Positions 46,019-53,224 of a stretch of 64,000 nt of DNA are shown one piece after another. A program made the translations under genes and the position numbers. This stretch comes from Desulfomonile tiedjei (lineage in GTDB: Bacteria > Desulfobacterota > Desulfomonilia > Desulfomonilales > Desulfomonilaceae), in assembly GCA_016212925.1 (NCBI GenBank), contig JACRDF010000020.1:51615-115614 (forward strand), given 5' to 3'. Each line of letters begins with the position of its first letter. Position 1 is the first letter of the stretch. The notes under the pieces were generated by a model. It saw nothing but the letters and a program-made list of their open reading frames with translations. It was not told the origin of the DNA and searched no databases.

Positions 46019-46186
46019 ATGTTGGGCTTAGCAATAACTTTTTTGATCATTGCGTTCGTCGCCGGCGTGCTGGGGTTCGTCGGAGTAGCAGGAATTTCGA
46101 TGGAAATAGCGAAGATCCTCTTCGTCGTTTTTCTGGTGTTGTTCATAGTTTCACTAATATTCGGCCGGCGGCGGCGACTGTTGTGA
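46019..46186 (+). CDS. DUF1328-family small membrane protein
   Basis: A 55-codon gene. GGAGG lies 8 nt before the ATG. The protein has two hydrophobic helices, [20 protein letters not shown] and [18 protein letters not shown], joined by a short [11 protein letters not shown] turn and ending in Arg-rich GRRRRLL. This is the layout of the YtjA/DUF1328 family, an inner-membrane protein of unknown function often found near stress genes. It stands alone between the metal operon and the leftward epimerase gene. Confidence 0.82.
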   Translation: MLGLAITFLIIAFVAGVLGFVGVAGISMEIAKILFVVFLVLFIVSLIFGRRRRLL

Positions 46187-46333
46187 CAATATACCGCTGT
46201 GGGATGATATACAGCTAATTGAACGGGAAGACCTGTCAACGGGCTTGCCGAGATGCACGGCATTGCTCTTGGAATTGGGGAGAGTTGTTGTGGCGGGAGA
46301 GCATTCGGGTGCTAGGTGTGCACCGGTTTGTCC

Positions 46334-47317
46334 TTACAACCAACCGTTTTCCCGGTACCATGCAGCGGTCTTACGGATCGCTTCATCCAAAGAGAAACGG
46401 GGTCTCCATCGCAGGTCTGTGAATGCCTTTTCAGGCGAACAGACCCATGCGATCTGCTTCATTTCTTCCAATTTCTCGGTTCTGAAAAGTGGTGTCACAC
46501 CTCGGAACTTGCCGACAATGTCGCCGGCACGGGCTAAGAGCTTCATGGCGAATAGAGGCACCGGCACAGCCACAGAGCTTTTACCCATTACACGCGCCAC
46601 TTCCAGAGCGAACTTCCGCCACACAACAGGCTCCGGGTTCGCCAGAAAATAGACCCCGCCCTCCGAAGCCGGTGACATAGCCGCGGCGAGGATCCCCTCT
46701 ACCAGGTCTTCCACGTAAATTATGCTTACGAGCCTGTCAGGCCCTGCTATATATGGCGCTATTCGATAACGGACACATTTGAAAACCCCGAGGACATCCG
46801 TGTCCCTCGGCCCGAAAACAGTTGGAGGGCGGACGATTGTGACCGGCACGCGGTCCATGAAGCTCAGAGCCACTTGCTCGGCCTCGGCTTTGGAACGGCC
46901 GTATAATGAAACAGGACACAAAGGGTCGGATTCGGTCTTGCAGGCCCCGTCGTCAGTCGATGGTCCGATTGCGGCCTGGGAACTGACCAGCACAAACCGT
47001 TTCAGCGAGTCTTTCCAAGAGGAATTGACAAGCTTTTCCAGCAACTCCCGCGTCCACTTGACGTTCGACTCCCAGTAGCCGTCGTAATCTGGTGCCCTGG
47101 TTGCGCCGGCCAGATGTATGACGTAGTCGAAGGCGCCGTTAACCGAGATTTCTGCCTCCAAATCACCAGCGGCGATTACCCGTACCGGAATTCCCTTGAG
47201 ATTGCGCAGCGCCAAAGAGTCGCGAACCGGACAGACTGCTTCCCAGCCCTTTGCCAGGATCAGCTCCGCCATATGGCTCCCGATAAAGCCTGTCGCTCCT
47301 GTCACCAAGAATCGCAT
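46334..47317 (-). CDS. NAD-dependent epimerase/dehydratase (extended SDR)
   Basis: 327 residues with the NAD motif GATGFIGSH (7-15), VIHLAGATRAPDYDGY, the SSQAAIGPS strand, and the active-site YGRSKAEAE. It resembles the atypical extended SDRs and dihydroflavonol-reductase-like proteins annotated as NAD-epimerases. A hydrophobic helix near residue 240 (VPLFAMKLLARAGDIVG) is typical of this group. It is separate from the glycan island, in a leftward group with a small unknown gene and a PfkB kinase. The substrate is unknown. Confidence 0.82.
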   Translation of the reverse strand: MRFLVTGATGFIGSHMAELILAKGWEAVCPVRDSLALRNLKGIPVRVIAAGDLEAEISVNGAFDYVIHLAGATRAPDYDGYWESNVKWTRELLEKLVNSSWKDSLKRFVLVSSQAAIGPSTDDGACKTESDPLCPVSLYGRSKAEAEQVALSFMDRVPVTIVRPPTVFGPRDTDVLGVFKCVRYRIAPYIAGPDRLVSIIYVEDLVEGILAAAMSPASEGGVYFLANPEPVVWRKFALEVARVMGKSSVAVPVPLFAMKLLARAGDIVGKFRGVTPLFRTEKLEEMKQIAWVCSPEKAFTDLRWRPRFSLDEAIRKTAAWYRENGWL

Positions 47318-47424
47318 AGGAAGTCCTTGCAGATGTTGTTAGAAAGCCAAGGGAATGTTGCCTTCAATGAACGGAGCCTGCCGCTCTTCACGAACCATTG
47401 GGCCTTTTACGAAAAATCTGTAGG

Positions 47425-47476
47425 AGTTTTGGGGGAAGGGAGCCGGGGAATTCCTCTTTGCACAAAGCTGTTCCCC
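47425..47476. repeat. Degenerate copy of the GAGTTTTTGG...CGGGG hairpin element
   Basis: GGAGTTTTGGGGGAAGGGAG precedes an imperfect stem: outer arms CGGGGAA/TTCCCCG, inner arms CTTTG/CAAAG. The order and spacing match the hairpins at 49147, 49512 and (inverted) 49399 and 51381. It lies between the epimerase and the small unknown gene. Confidence 0.55.
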
Positions 47477-47499
47477 GTCAGACCCCTTGAAATGAGGTC

Positions 47500-47859
47500 C
47501 TACCAGGCACGGCTGCCTATCAGTTCGAGCCATTCTTCAATATTAAGGCCGCATGTGTAGTGGTCATCTCCAAGTCCCGGCGAGCAAGACTCTTCAAAGA
47601 TGGTTTCGGAGTTCACGAGGCAAACAGGCCATCCCGGCACGTGGTGGCGCAGAGCCGTGTTTTCGTTAACCCTGTACACCATGAACATCCTGTCATCGCA
47701 GGAGATCCTATACCTGACACCCTCGTGTTCGAGCGAAAGATCCTGATTCAAGATCCCAAGTTCCACGAAGGCATTGCGAATCTCACGAAAAACCACGTTC
47801 GGCAGTCTACCGGCGCAATCTCCAGCCAGGATGTTTCCTATCTCCGAGTTGCTTGACAT
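47500..47859 (-). CDS. Small conserved-type protein of unknown function
   Basis: 119 residues, no family recognised and no signal or membrane segment. It has a compact alpha/beta composition: LPNVVFREIRNAFVELGILN, then VRYRISCDDRMFMVYRVNEN, and ends with CGLNIEEWLELI. It contains five Cys, of which SCDD and ESCSPG may pair or bind metal. It lies 36 nt downstream of the PfkB kinase on the same strand and is probably co-transcribed. Confidence 0.5.
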   Translation of the reverse strand: MSSNSEIGNILAGDCAGRLPNVVFREIRNAFVELGILNQDLSLEHEGVRYRISCDDRMFMVYRVNENTALRHHVPGWPVCLVNSETIFEESCSPGLGDDHYTCGLNIEEWLELIGSRAW

Positions 47860-47895
47860 CGCTCACCTCGCAGACTCAAGTCTTACACTAGCTCT

Positions 47896-48822
47896 TCATC
47901 CGAAGTTCGCTTTATGGCGGGCCCAGAAATCTTCCTGTGAAAATCTGTGACACTGAGTTCCCTGACATTCCACGCCAAAACTGGCACAGACTGCGCCCAT
48001 CTTCGCGGCGTCCGGGAGGCTTTTCCCCATTACCAGGCCCTTGATAAGGCCCGCGCGGAACGCGTCGCCCGCGCCCGTGGGGTCCATCACTCGGTCAGCT
48101 TTGACAGCGGGGATTTCCACGTCTCCGTCTTTGGTGGACAACACCGCTCCGCGTTCGGCAAGCGTTGTAATCACAGCTCCCGTGAGCTTCAGCAAATCCG
48201 CCCTCTGCATGGACGACCCACGCGACACCATTTCAAGCTCATAGTCGTTGGAAATGAACAGCATCGAACCGGTGAGCATTTCGATGATCCGGTCGGTAGC
48301 TAACGCAGGGATGGACTGTCCCGGATCAAAGATGTAAGGGATCGACCGGTCTTTGAAATATCTGGAATACGTGACCATGTCATCCAGATTTCCAGGTGCC
48401 ACTATAGCCAGGGTGTCATCGGCGGATGCTCCGTCGATGCTGTATTCACAGGGAAACTTCATCGCGCCCGGATTGAATCCGGTGATCTGATTGTCCGCTT
48501 TGTCGGTGGTTATATAAGCTCCTGCGGTGAATTCATCAGTCAGCCGTCGAATACCTTCCAGTGGCAATTTGTGGTCCCGTAGCCAATTTTCATAGGTATC
48601 GAAATCCTTGCCGGCTGTGGCCAGAATCAGCGGGCTTTCGCCGAGAAGAGCCAAGTTATAAGCGATATTTCCCGCTGTGCCTCCAAACTGCTCCTTGAGG
48701 CCGTTGACCATAAAACAGACATTGAGGATGTGGATTTTGTCCGGAAGGATGTGGTCCGAGAATTTCTCGGGGAAATCCATGATTCGGTCATAGGCCAAAG
48801 AGCCCGAGACCAAGATATTCAT
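47896..48822 (-). CDS. PfkB-family carbohydrate/nucleoside kinase
   Basis: 308 residues from ATG 48822, chosen because GGAGAGG sits 9 nt upstream; a frame six codons longer is less well placed. The ribokinase/adenosine-kinase fold shows FGGTAGNIAYNLALLG near the N-terminus, TFDPGQSIPAL-like IFDPGQ, SNDYELEM and the catalytic DPTGAGDAFRAGL (Asp in GAGD as base). Substrate is a sugar or nucleoside; the GGTAGN segment and size resemble bacterial adenosine/sugar kinases. Downstream on the same strand are the unknown gene and the epimerase. Confidence 0.83.
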   Translation of the reverse strand: MNILVSGSLAYDRIMDFPEKFSDHILPDKIHILNVCFMVNGLKEQFGGTAGNIAYNLALLGESPLILATAGKDFDTYENWLRDHKLPLEGIRRLTDEFTAGAYITTDKADNQITGFNPGAMKFPCEYSIDGASADDTLAIVAPGNLDDMVTYSRYFKDRSIPYIFDPGQSIPALATDRIIEMLTGSMLFISNDYELEMVSRGSSMQRADLLKLTGAVITTLAERGAVLSTKDGDVEIPAVKADRVMDPTGAGDAFRAGLIKGLVMGKSLPDAAKMGAVCASFGVECQGTQCHRFSQEDFWARHKANFG

Positions 48823-49004
48823 TGTTCCATACCTCTCCACTGCCGAAAAATCGAAACCTTAGCCCGTCTTGACTAGGATAGGAAAAGGAAACTCACGTGT
48901 CAAGGCCGATGTAAACCAGCGGCAGATTGAACGGTAATGAAGCTTGAACCCTCGTCATAGGGAACGGCCTGCCTTGGCTTTATTTCCTTTCTGCGGACGT
49001 TTAA

Positions 49005-49385
49005 CGCGTGCTATAATCCGTGCGCCTCGTGGGAAATCCCTTTCGGGGATCTAGAAACGGTTTCAAAACCCCTTAGCAGGAGCGGCCGTCAGAGTTGCTC
49101 ACGTCCCGCCATTGTCGCCCGCTGATGACAATGGTGTAAAATCATGGGAGTTTTTGGGGAGGGGTCCGGGGAGGGCGTTTTTGCAAAAACGCCCTCCCCG
49201 GAAACTCTTCCGGAAACTCTCAGGTTTTGAAACCATTTCTAAGGGAATACGGTGCGAATCCGTTACGGGCCCGCCGCTGTGACCGGGGACGAAGGTCGCC
49301 AGAACCACTGTCCAAGACGATGGGAAGGGGCGACCTGTAGAACGATCCGGAAGTCAGAAGACCTGCCCACGCTGGAGTAGGCTTG
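49005..49385 (+). promoter_or_regulatory. Cobalamin riboswitch aptamer, interrupted by a MITE-like element
   Basis: The core at 49242-49385 has the conserved landmarks: AAGGGAAT, GGTGCGAATCC, GGGCCCGCCGCTGTGA, GGGAAGG, GATCCGG and the B12 box AGTCAGAAGACCTGCCC (49352-49368). The expected 5' part is not directly upstream but at about 49005-49051: GCGTG that could close P1 with CACGC at about 49368, and a P2-like hairpin ATCCCTTTCGGGGAT ending at about 49051. The 190 bp between is a transposon-like element. The downstream genes are cobU and cobT. The core call is firm; the split reconstruction is inference. Confidence 0.85.
49052..49241. mobile_element. MITE-like element with TA ends, inside the riboswitch
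   Basis: 190 bp bounded by 19-nt terminal inverted repeats (49052-49070 and 49223-49241, 18 of 19 positions matching, outermost bases TA, motif GAAACGGTTTCAAAACC). TA ends suggest the target duplication of IS630/Tc1-type elements. The interior holds a perfect 38-bp palindrome (49165-49202) with a TTTTTGCAAAAA centre and no ORF of note. Removing it joins a P2-like hairpin directly to AAGGGAAT, as in normal cobalamin riboswitches. Confidence 0.65.
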
Positions 49386-49395
49386 AAGCGGAATT

Positions 49396-49568
49396 TGTGG
49401 GGAGACCCTTTTTGTAAAAAGGGTCTCCCCACACCCCTCTCCAAAAACTTCTGTATCCTGTCCGCTGGGCCGCTTCCGCTGTTAGCGGAAGCGGCCCAGC
49501 GGGCGAGTTAGAGAGTTTTTTGAAGGGGGAGCGGGGGAAACTTTTTTACACAAAAAAGTTTCCCCCGC
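49396..49568. repeat. Composite palindromic element, copy 1
   Basis: Three consecutive hairpins: PalA (49396-49413 with 49416-49433, 18-bp arms, centre GT), PalB (49462-49480 with 49484-49502, 19-bp arms) and PalC (49531-49547 with 49552-49568, 17-bp arms). PalA and PalC are inverted versions of one unit (AGTTTTTTGAAGGGGG then a G-rich stem with a T5-6/A5-6 centre). The element lies between the B12 aptamer and the terminator before cobU. A second composite is at 51381. Confidence 0.75.
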
Positions 49569-49640
49569 ATGTTGCTTCCGGCCTTTCCTGTTCTTGCTCC
49601 CCGCGGATCGTGAGCAAAGGCAGCAGGGATGAAAAACGGC

Positions 49641-49672
49641 ATCCCCGAGTTTGAAGCTCGGGGATTTTTTTT
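49641..49672 (+). terminator. Rho-independent terminator just before cobU (likely riboswitch expression platform)
   Basis: A 9-bp stem ATCCCCGAG/CTCGGGGAT (49641-49649 and 49657-49665) with a 7-nt loop is followed by eight T. It ends 20 nt before the cobU start codon and would stop transcription when the upstream aptamer is occupied. It is unusually far from the aptamer (about 255 nt), because palindromic elements occupy the interval. Confidence 0.85.
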
Positions 49673-49692
49673 GCCTGGGCTCTGGAGGAACC

Positions 49693-50235
49693 ATGTCGCG
49701 CCTCATCTTGATCACCGGAGGCAGTAGAAGCGGAAAGAGCGAATACGCCAGGAAAATCGCGGAAGCCTTGGACGGTCCGAGGGCATTTATCGCGACTTGC
49801 ACGGCTGTGGATGCTGAGATGGCAGATCGTATCCGAAAGCATCAAGAGCTACGCCGAGACCGTGGCTGGCATACGATCGAGGAGCCTTTGGATTTGGCGG
49901 AGACCTTGCGAAGGTCGGGAGATTTCAAGGTGCTGCTGGTGGATTGTTTGACCCTATGGGTCAACAATGTCCTCTATCACGCGCAGCAGTCCGGGGAAAA
50001 CATTACAGAAGACGATATGGTACGCAAATGCCGGGAAGTGATCCAGGTGTGCTCGGACCTTGACGCTACCTCGATTTTTGTCACCAACGAGGTCGGCATG
50101 GGGATAGTGCCGGACAATGCTTTGTCCCGGCTTTACCGCGACCTTGTCGGCAGATGCAACCAGACCGTGGCCGAAGCCGCGGATGAAGTGGTCTTGGTCG
50201 CTTGCGGCCTGCCATTACAGTTGAAGAAAGGGTAA
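49693..50235 (+). CDS. cobU: Adenosylcobinamide kinase / adenosylcobinamide-phosphate guanylyltransferase
   Basis: 180 residues from ATG 49693, with GGAGG 4 nt upstream. The CobU signature is complete: P-loop GGSRSGKS (7-14), [15 protein letters not shown]-like [13 protein letters not shown] with the guanylylated His region, [12 protein letters not shown], and [11 protein letters not shown]. The enzyme phosphorylates adenosylcobinamide and transfers GMP to it in the nucleotide-loop assembly of cobalamin. It is directly under the riboswitch and terminator and is followed by cobT; cobS is not in the window. Confidence 0.93.
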   Translation: MSRLILITGGSRSGKSEYARKIAEALDGPRAFIATCTAVDAEMADRIRKHQELRRDRGWHTIEEPLDLAETLRRSGDFKVLLVDCLTLWVNNVLYHAQQSGENITEDDMVRKCREVIQVCSDLDATSIFVTNEVGMGIVPDNALSRLYRDLVGRCNQTVAEAADEVVLVACGLPLQLKKG

Positions 50236-50303
50236 GTGTTCTCTGGGCTTCCACGCTTCCGCGTGGTGCGCCCGGTGAACCATTACAAGAAAGGAATATG
50301 TCA

Positions 50304-51368
50304 ATGAGCCTTTTAGACGAAACCATTCGAAAAATATCACCCCAGGATTCCAATGCCCGCGCCAAGGCCAAGGAACGTCTGGATCAGCTTACCATGCCGT
50401 ATTGGGCGCTGGGCCGGCTCATGGACCTGGCCATGGACCTGGCAGGCATCACCGGTTCCATGAATCCGCCAATACGGAATAGAGTGGTCGTTACCATGGC
50501 AGGCGACCACGGCATCGTGGCTGAAGGAGTAAGCAAATATCCGCAGGAAGTCACCTGCCAGATGGTTTACAACTTTGTCAACGGTGGTGCCGGCATCAAC
50601 GCTCTGGCACGTGTAGCCGCGGCCAAAGTGCAGGTAATTGATATGGGCGTCGCAGGCGATTTGAGCGATCTGGCAAAAAAGGGATTGATCATGTCGAGAC
50701 ATATCGGGTCCGGCACAATGAATATGGCTCAGGGGCCGGCGATGACTCGAGAAGACGGTGTCCGATCTATTGAGGCCGGCATACAGGTGGCGACTGAATT
50801 GGGCGATACCACAGATCTTTTCGGCACCGGCGAAATGGGGATAGGAAACACGACTCCCAGTAGCGCCATCGTTGCTGCGGTCACGGGACGGCCGGTGGTT
50901 GAAGTTACCGGCCGCGGCACGGGTATAGATGATGCGCAGTTCGAGCACAAGGTAGCGGTTATCGAGAAATGCTTAGAGAAGAACAAACCTGATCCCGAAG
51001 ATGCTCTGGATGTGCTGGCCAAGGTGGGCGGCTTCGAAATCGGAGGCATAGCGGGCTTGATCCTGGGTGCTGCTTCGATGCGCAAGCCGGTGTTGATCGA
51101 CGGGTTCATATCCACAGCCGGAGCGTTGATCGCTCACGGGCTCGCGCCGGCAGCCTCAGAGTACATGATTGCTGCTCATCGCAGTGTAGAGCAGGGACAC
51201 CGTATTGCGCTGGAGCATTTGAAAAAGCAGCCTCTGCTGGACTTGGACCTCCGTTTGGGAGAGGGCACCGGAGCGGCCCTGGCAATGACGTTGGTGGAAG
51301 CCGCTGTCCGAATTCTTACTGAAGTGGCCACCTTCGAGGAAGCCGCGGTATCCACCGCGGACAAGTAA
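50304..51368 (+). CDS. cobT: Nicotinate-nucleotide:dimethylbenzimidazole phosphoribosyltransferase
   Basis: 354 residues from ATG 50304 (AAAGGA 8 nt upstream; the ATG two codons earlier is too close). Full-length CobT: FAGDHG-like TMAGDHGIVAEGVS, NFVNGGAGINALAR, the GEMGIGNTTPSSA loop, GTGIDDAQFEHK, and DGFISTAGALIA. The catalytic Glu near the C-terminus lies in LRLGEGTGAALA. It makes alpha-ribazole phosphate for the lower ligand of cobalamin and shares the riboswitch-controlled transcript with cobU. Confidence 0.94.
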   Translation: MSLLDETIRKISPQDSNARAKAKERLDQLTMPYWALGRLMDLAMDLAGITGSMNPPIRNRVVVTMAGDHGIVAEGVSKYPQEVTCQMVYNFVNGGAGINALARVAAAKVQVIDMGVAGDLSDLAKKGLIMSRHIGSGTMNMAQGPAMTREDGVRSIEAGIQVATELGDTTDLFGTGEMGIGNTTPSSAIVAAVTGRPVVEVTGRGTGIDDAQFEHKVAVIEKCLEKNKPDPEDALDVLAKVGGFEIGGIAGLILGAASMRKPVLIDGFISTAGALIAHGLAPAASEYMIAAHRSVEQGHRIALEHLKKQPLLDLDLRLGEGTGAALAMTLVEAAVRILTEVATFEEAAVSTADK

Positions 51369-51380
51369 TGCGGGGGAATA

Positions 51381-51507
51381 GCGGGGAGACCCTTTTTGTA
51401 AAAAGGGTCTCCCCGCACCCCTCTCCAAAAACTTTTATATTCTGCTTGCTTGGCGGTTCCGCTATTCGCGGAATTGCCAAGCAAGTGACATAGAGTTTTT
51501 TGAAGCG
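51381..51507. repeat. Composite palindromic element, copy 2
   Basis: PalA (51381-51397 with 51400-51416, 17-bp arms) followed by the spacer CACCCCTCTCCAAAAACTT, PalB (51445-51462 with 51468-51485, 18-bp arms with two G-T pairs) and GAGTTTTTTGAAG. The order matches copy 1 at 49396, but PalB differs in sequence while remaining paired. It starts 12 nt after the cobT stop. The rest of the 528-bp gap to the tRNA holds only the short palindrome at 51740. Confidence 0.75.
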
Positions 51508-51739
51508 TGCACCGGGCATAGCCTCTAGTCTACTTGTTAATCCTGTTCGTCCCGCAGGGATGATAGGAGAGTAGCCCGACCATTTAGAGACTGTCGCAAA
51601 ACCCTGAATTGGACGGATTTTCGGGTACGGCGCGCTTCGAGAAGCGCCCTGATTTCGGGCAGTTCACGAACCGAGCCGTACGGGCGAGGTGTGCAATCCC
51701 TTACTTCGAGCCAGTTTCATCTTGCCGGTCGTGCTAATA

Positions 51740-51758
51740 GACAGGCTGGAAGCCTGTC
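51740..51758. repeat. Short REP-like palindrome
   Basis: GACAGGCT-GGA-AGCCTGTC followed by CCACC. Its form is that of dispersed REP units; only one copy lies in this window. Confidence 0.4.
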
Positions 51759-51896
51759 CCACCGAACATCCAGGCCAGCCGCCGCGGCGGAACGGAAAAG
51801 ATACGAGAAATGTCTCAGGCGAAGAGACAGGTCAGCCCCTTCGGGCAAATACCCCTTGACAATAGTCCCGGCAGAAACTTATTCTAGGGGTGTTCT

Positions 51897-51971
51897 GGGC
51901 GGGTAGCTCAGGGGGAGAGCACTGCCTTCACACGGCAGGGGTCGGAGGTTCAAATCCTCTCCCGCCTACCA
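51897..51971 (+). tRNA. tRNA-Val (anticodon CAC), intact
   Basis: 75 nt with encoded CCA. The acceptor GGGCGGG pairs with CCCGCCT (one G-T), the D arm is GCTC...GAGC, the anticodon arm CTGCC-TTCACAC-GGCAG gives CAC for GUG codons, and the T arm has GGTTCAAATCC. It is followed at once by a strong terminator. Its 3' half (from the anticodon stem on) recurs at 52764 and 62311, and its T arm region at about 59660, so this locus is the probable integration site of the downstream cargo. Confidence 0.95.
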
Positions 51972-51984
51972 GAGAATAAGAGCT

Positions 51985-52014
51985 AGGCCCTGCAAGTTGG
52001 CAGGGCCTTTTTTC
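51985..52014 (+). terminator. Rho-independent terminator of tRNA-Val
   Basis: AGGCCCTGC (51985-51993) pairs with GCAGGGCCT (52000-52008) around a 6-nt loop, with a run of six T overlapping the end of the stem. It is different from the terminator found in the three tRNA-half repeats further on. Confidence 0.88.
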
Positions 52015-52113
52015 TCTTCCGAAGATCGTTAAGCAGTCTATGAACTATGTTCGACTCACCGAGACAAAAGAATAAATAGACAAAAGGGGCCATTCGAATC
52101 AAGGGATCAAGTC

Positions 52114-52404
52114 ATGGGCATCAAGGATCTGTTGAACAGGAAACGGGAAGAAATTCTTCGCGTGGCGGCTCGCCACGGCGCCGGTAATGTGAGAATCTTC
52201 GGGTCCGTAGCCCGCGGTGAATCTGACGAGAAAAGCGATCTTGATCTACTTGTGACAATGGAAGCGGGGAGAAGCCTCTTGGATCATGCGGCTTTGTTGA
52301 TCGAATTGCAGGACTTGCTGGGGTGCGAAGTGGACGTGGTGAGCGAGAAAGGCTTGCGACCTCGAATGCGGGAACGGGTCTTGAAAGAGGCTATCCCACT
52401 ATGA
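52114..52404 (+). CDS. MNT-domain nucleotidyltransferase (MntA-type antitoxin)
   Basis: 96 residues, a minimal nucleotidyltransferase with the full motif GSVARGE...SDLDLLV (about 31-50), giving the metal-binding Asp pair, and a third acidic strand (CEVDVVSE). Such proteins pair with HEPN RNases; in known MntA-HepT pairs the nucleotidyltransferase AMPylates the HEPN toxin. The stop overlaps the HEPN start by ATGA, as in these operons. It is cargo between the intact tRNA-Val and the first tRNA-half repeat. Confidence 0.85.
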   Translation: MGIKDLLNRKREEILRVAARHGAGNVRIFGSVARGESDEKSDLDLLVTMEAGRSLLDHAALLIELQDLLGCEVDVVSEKGLRPRMRERVLKEAIPL

Positions 52405-52739
52405 GGAGCGACCGAGAACGCTTGATCGATATGCTGGAGGCCATCGAAAAGATCGAGCGATATGTGGCCAAGGGAAAAAAGGCGTTTGATTCGGAGGAAC
52501 TCCTCCAGGTCTGGATGATCCATCACTTGCAAACCGTGGGCGAGGCCGCGTCTAAACTCGACCGTGATCTCTAGGAGACCTTTCCCGAAATTCCTTGGGC
52601 TCAGATAATAGCCATGCGCAACATTCTAATTCACGATTACTTTGCAGTGGATCTGGACGAAGTCTGGGTGGCCGCAGAACGGGACATTCCGAGACTCAAA
52701 AAGAGAATCCGGGAAATCCTCGATGAACTACAAGAGTAG
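52401..52739 (+). pseudogene. HEPN-domain (HepT-type) toxin gene with an in-frame TAG
   Basis: Frame of 112 codons from ATG 52401 to the stop at 52737, the usual HepT length, interrupted by TAG at 52572-52574 (codon 58). The N-terminal part (LLQVWMIHHLQTVGEAAS) and the C-terminal part, which carries the RNase motif RNILIH (Arg-x4-His) and EIPWAQIIAMRN, join without a frame change. The product stops before the active site, so the toxin should be inactive unless the stop is read through. An ATG at 52614 could yield only a 41-residue piece. Confidence 0.82.
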
Positions 52740-52763
52740 TTGGCAAACTATTCGACGGCAACG

Positions 52764-53030
52764 TGCCTTCACACGGCAGGGGTCGGAGGTTCAAATCCTC
52801 TGCCGCCGTACCAGGAAAAACACGAAGAAAGGCCGCCCACTGGATGGCCTTTCTTTTTTTGGAATGGGAATTTGCCTCACCTGTTTGTTGCGTCGTGGCA
52901 TGCGCATTCAAGGCCAATGCGTAAGGGCCGTGATATGGCGCCCCCCTGTCACGACTGTCCAATATGAGCCAAGACGAGACTTGACGCCTCTAAGGCCCGT
53001 CTACACCGATGCAAAGAGGTACAGGTCCGC
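52764..53030 (+). repeat. tRNA-Val-half repeat R1
   Basis: Begins TGCCTTCACACGGCAG, identical to the tRNA-Val anticodon arm, and continues through the T arm to a GTACCA end. Then follow GGAAAAACACGAA, a terminator (GAAAGGCC 52827-52834, GGCCTTTC 52846-52853, seven T) and about 170 bp also seen in R2 and R3 (TGTCACGACTGTCCAA, ATGAGCCAAG). No 5' tRNA half is present. It separates the HEPN pair from the restriction block and has the form of an attachment-site remnant. Confidence 0.85.
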
Positions 53031-53224
53031 TTCTAACGGCTCCATCCGTGCGTCTCGGCATTTTCCGTGGCCGGACACCAGCGAACCGCGCTGAGGCGAA
53101 GGCCGGTGAAAGATCGGGCTTGCCCTGGTGACGAGCGGAGAGGTATATTCTGGCACATTGGAGCACGACGTCCTTTGCGCCCCGGTGCCTCATAAGGTAT
53201 CCATCTGACGGAAAAAAAGCACCC

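Noticed and set aside
49012..49017. TATAAT as a promoter for the cobalamin leader
   Set aside because: The best -35 at 17 bp is TTCTGC, and the hexamer probably lies inside the 5' part of the riboswitch aptamer, so transcription should begin upstream of it.
52572..52574. TAG in the HEPN gene as a pyrrolysine codon or programmed readthrough
   Set aside because: No pyrrolysine genes or recoding signals are visible, other genes use TAG as a normal stop, and the position is not an active-site residue.
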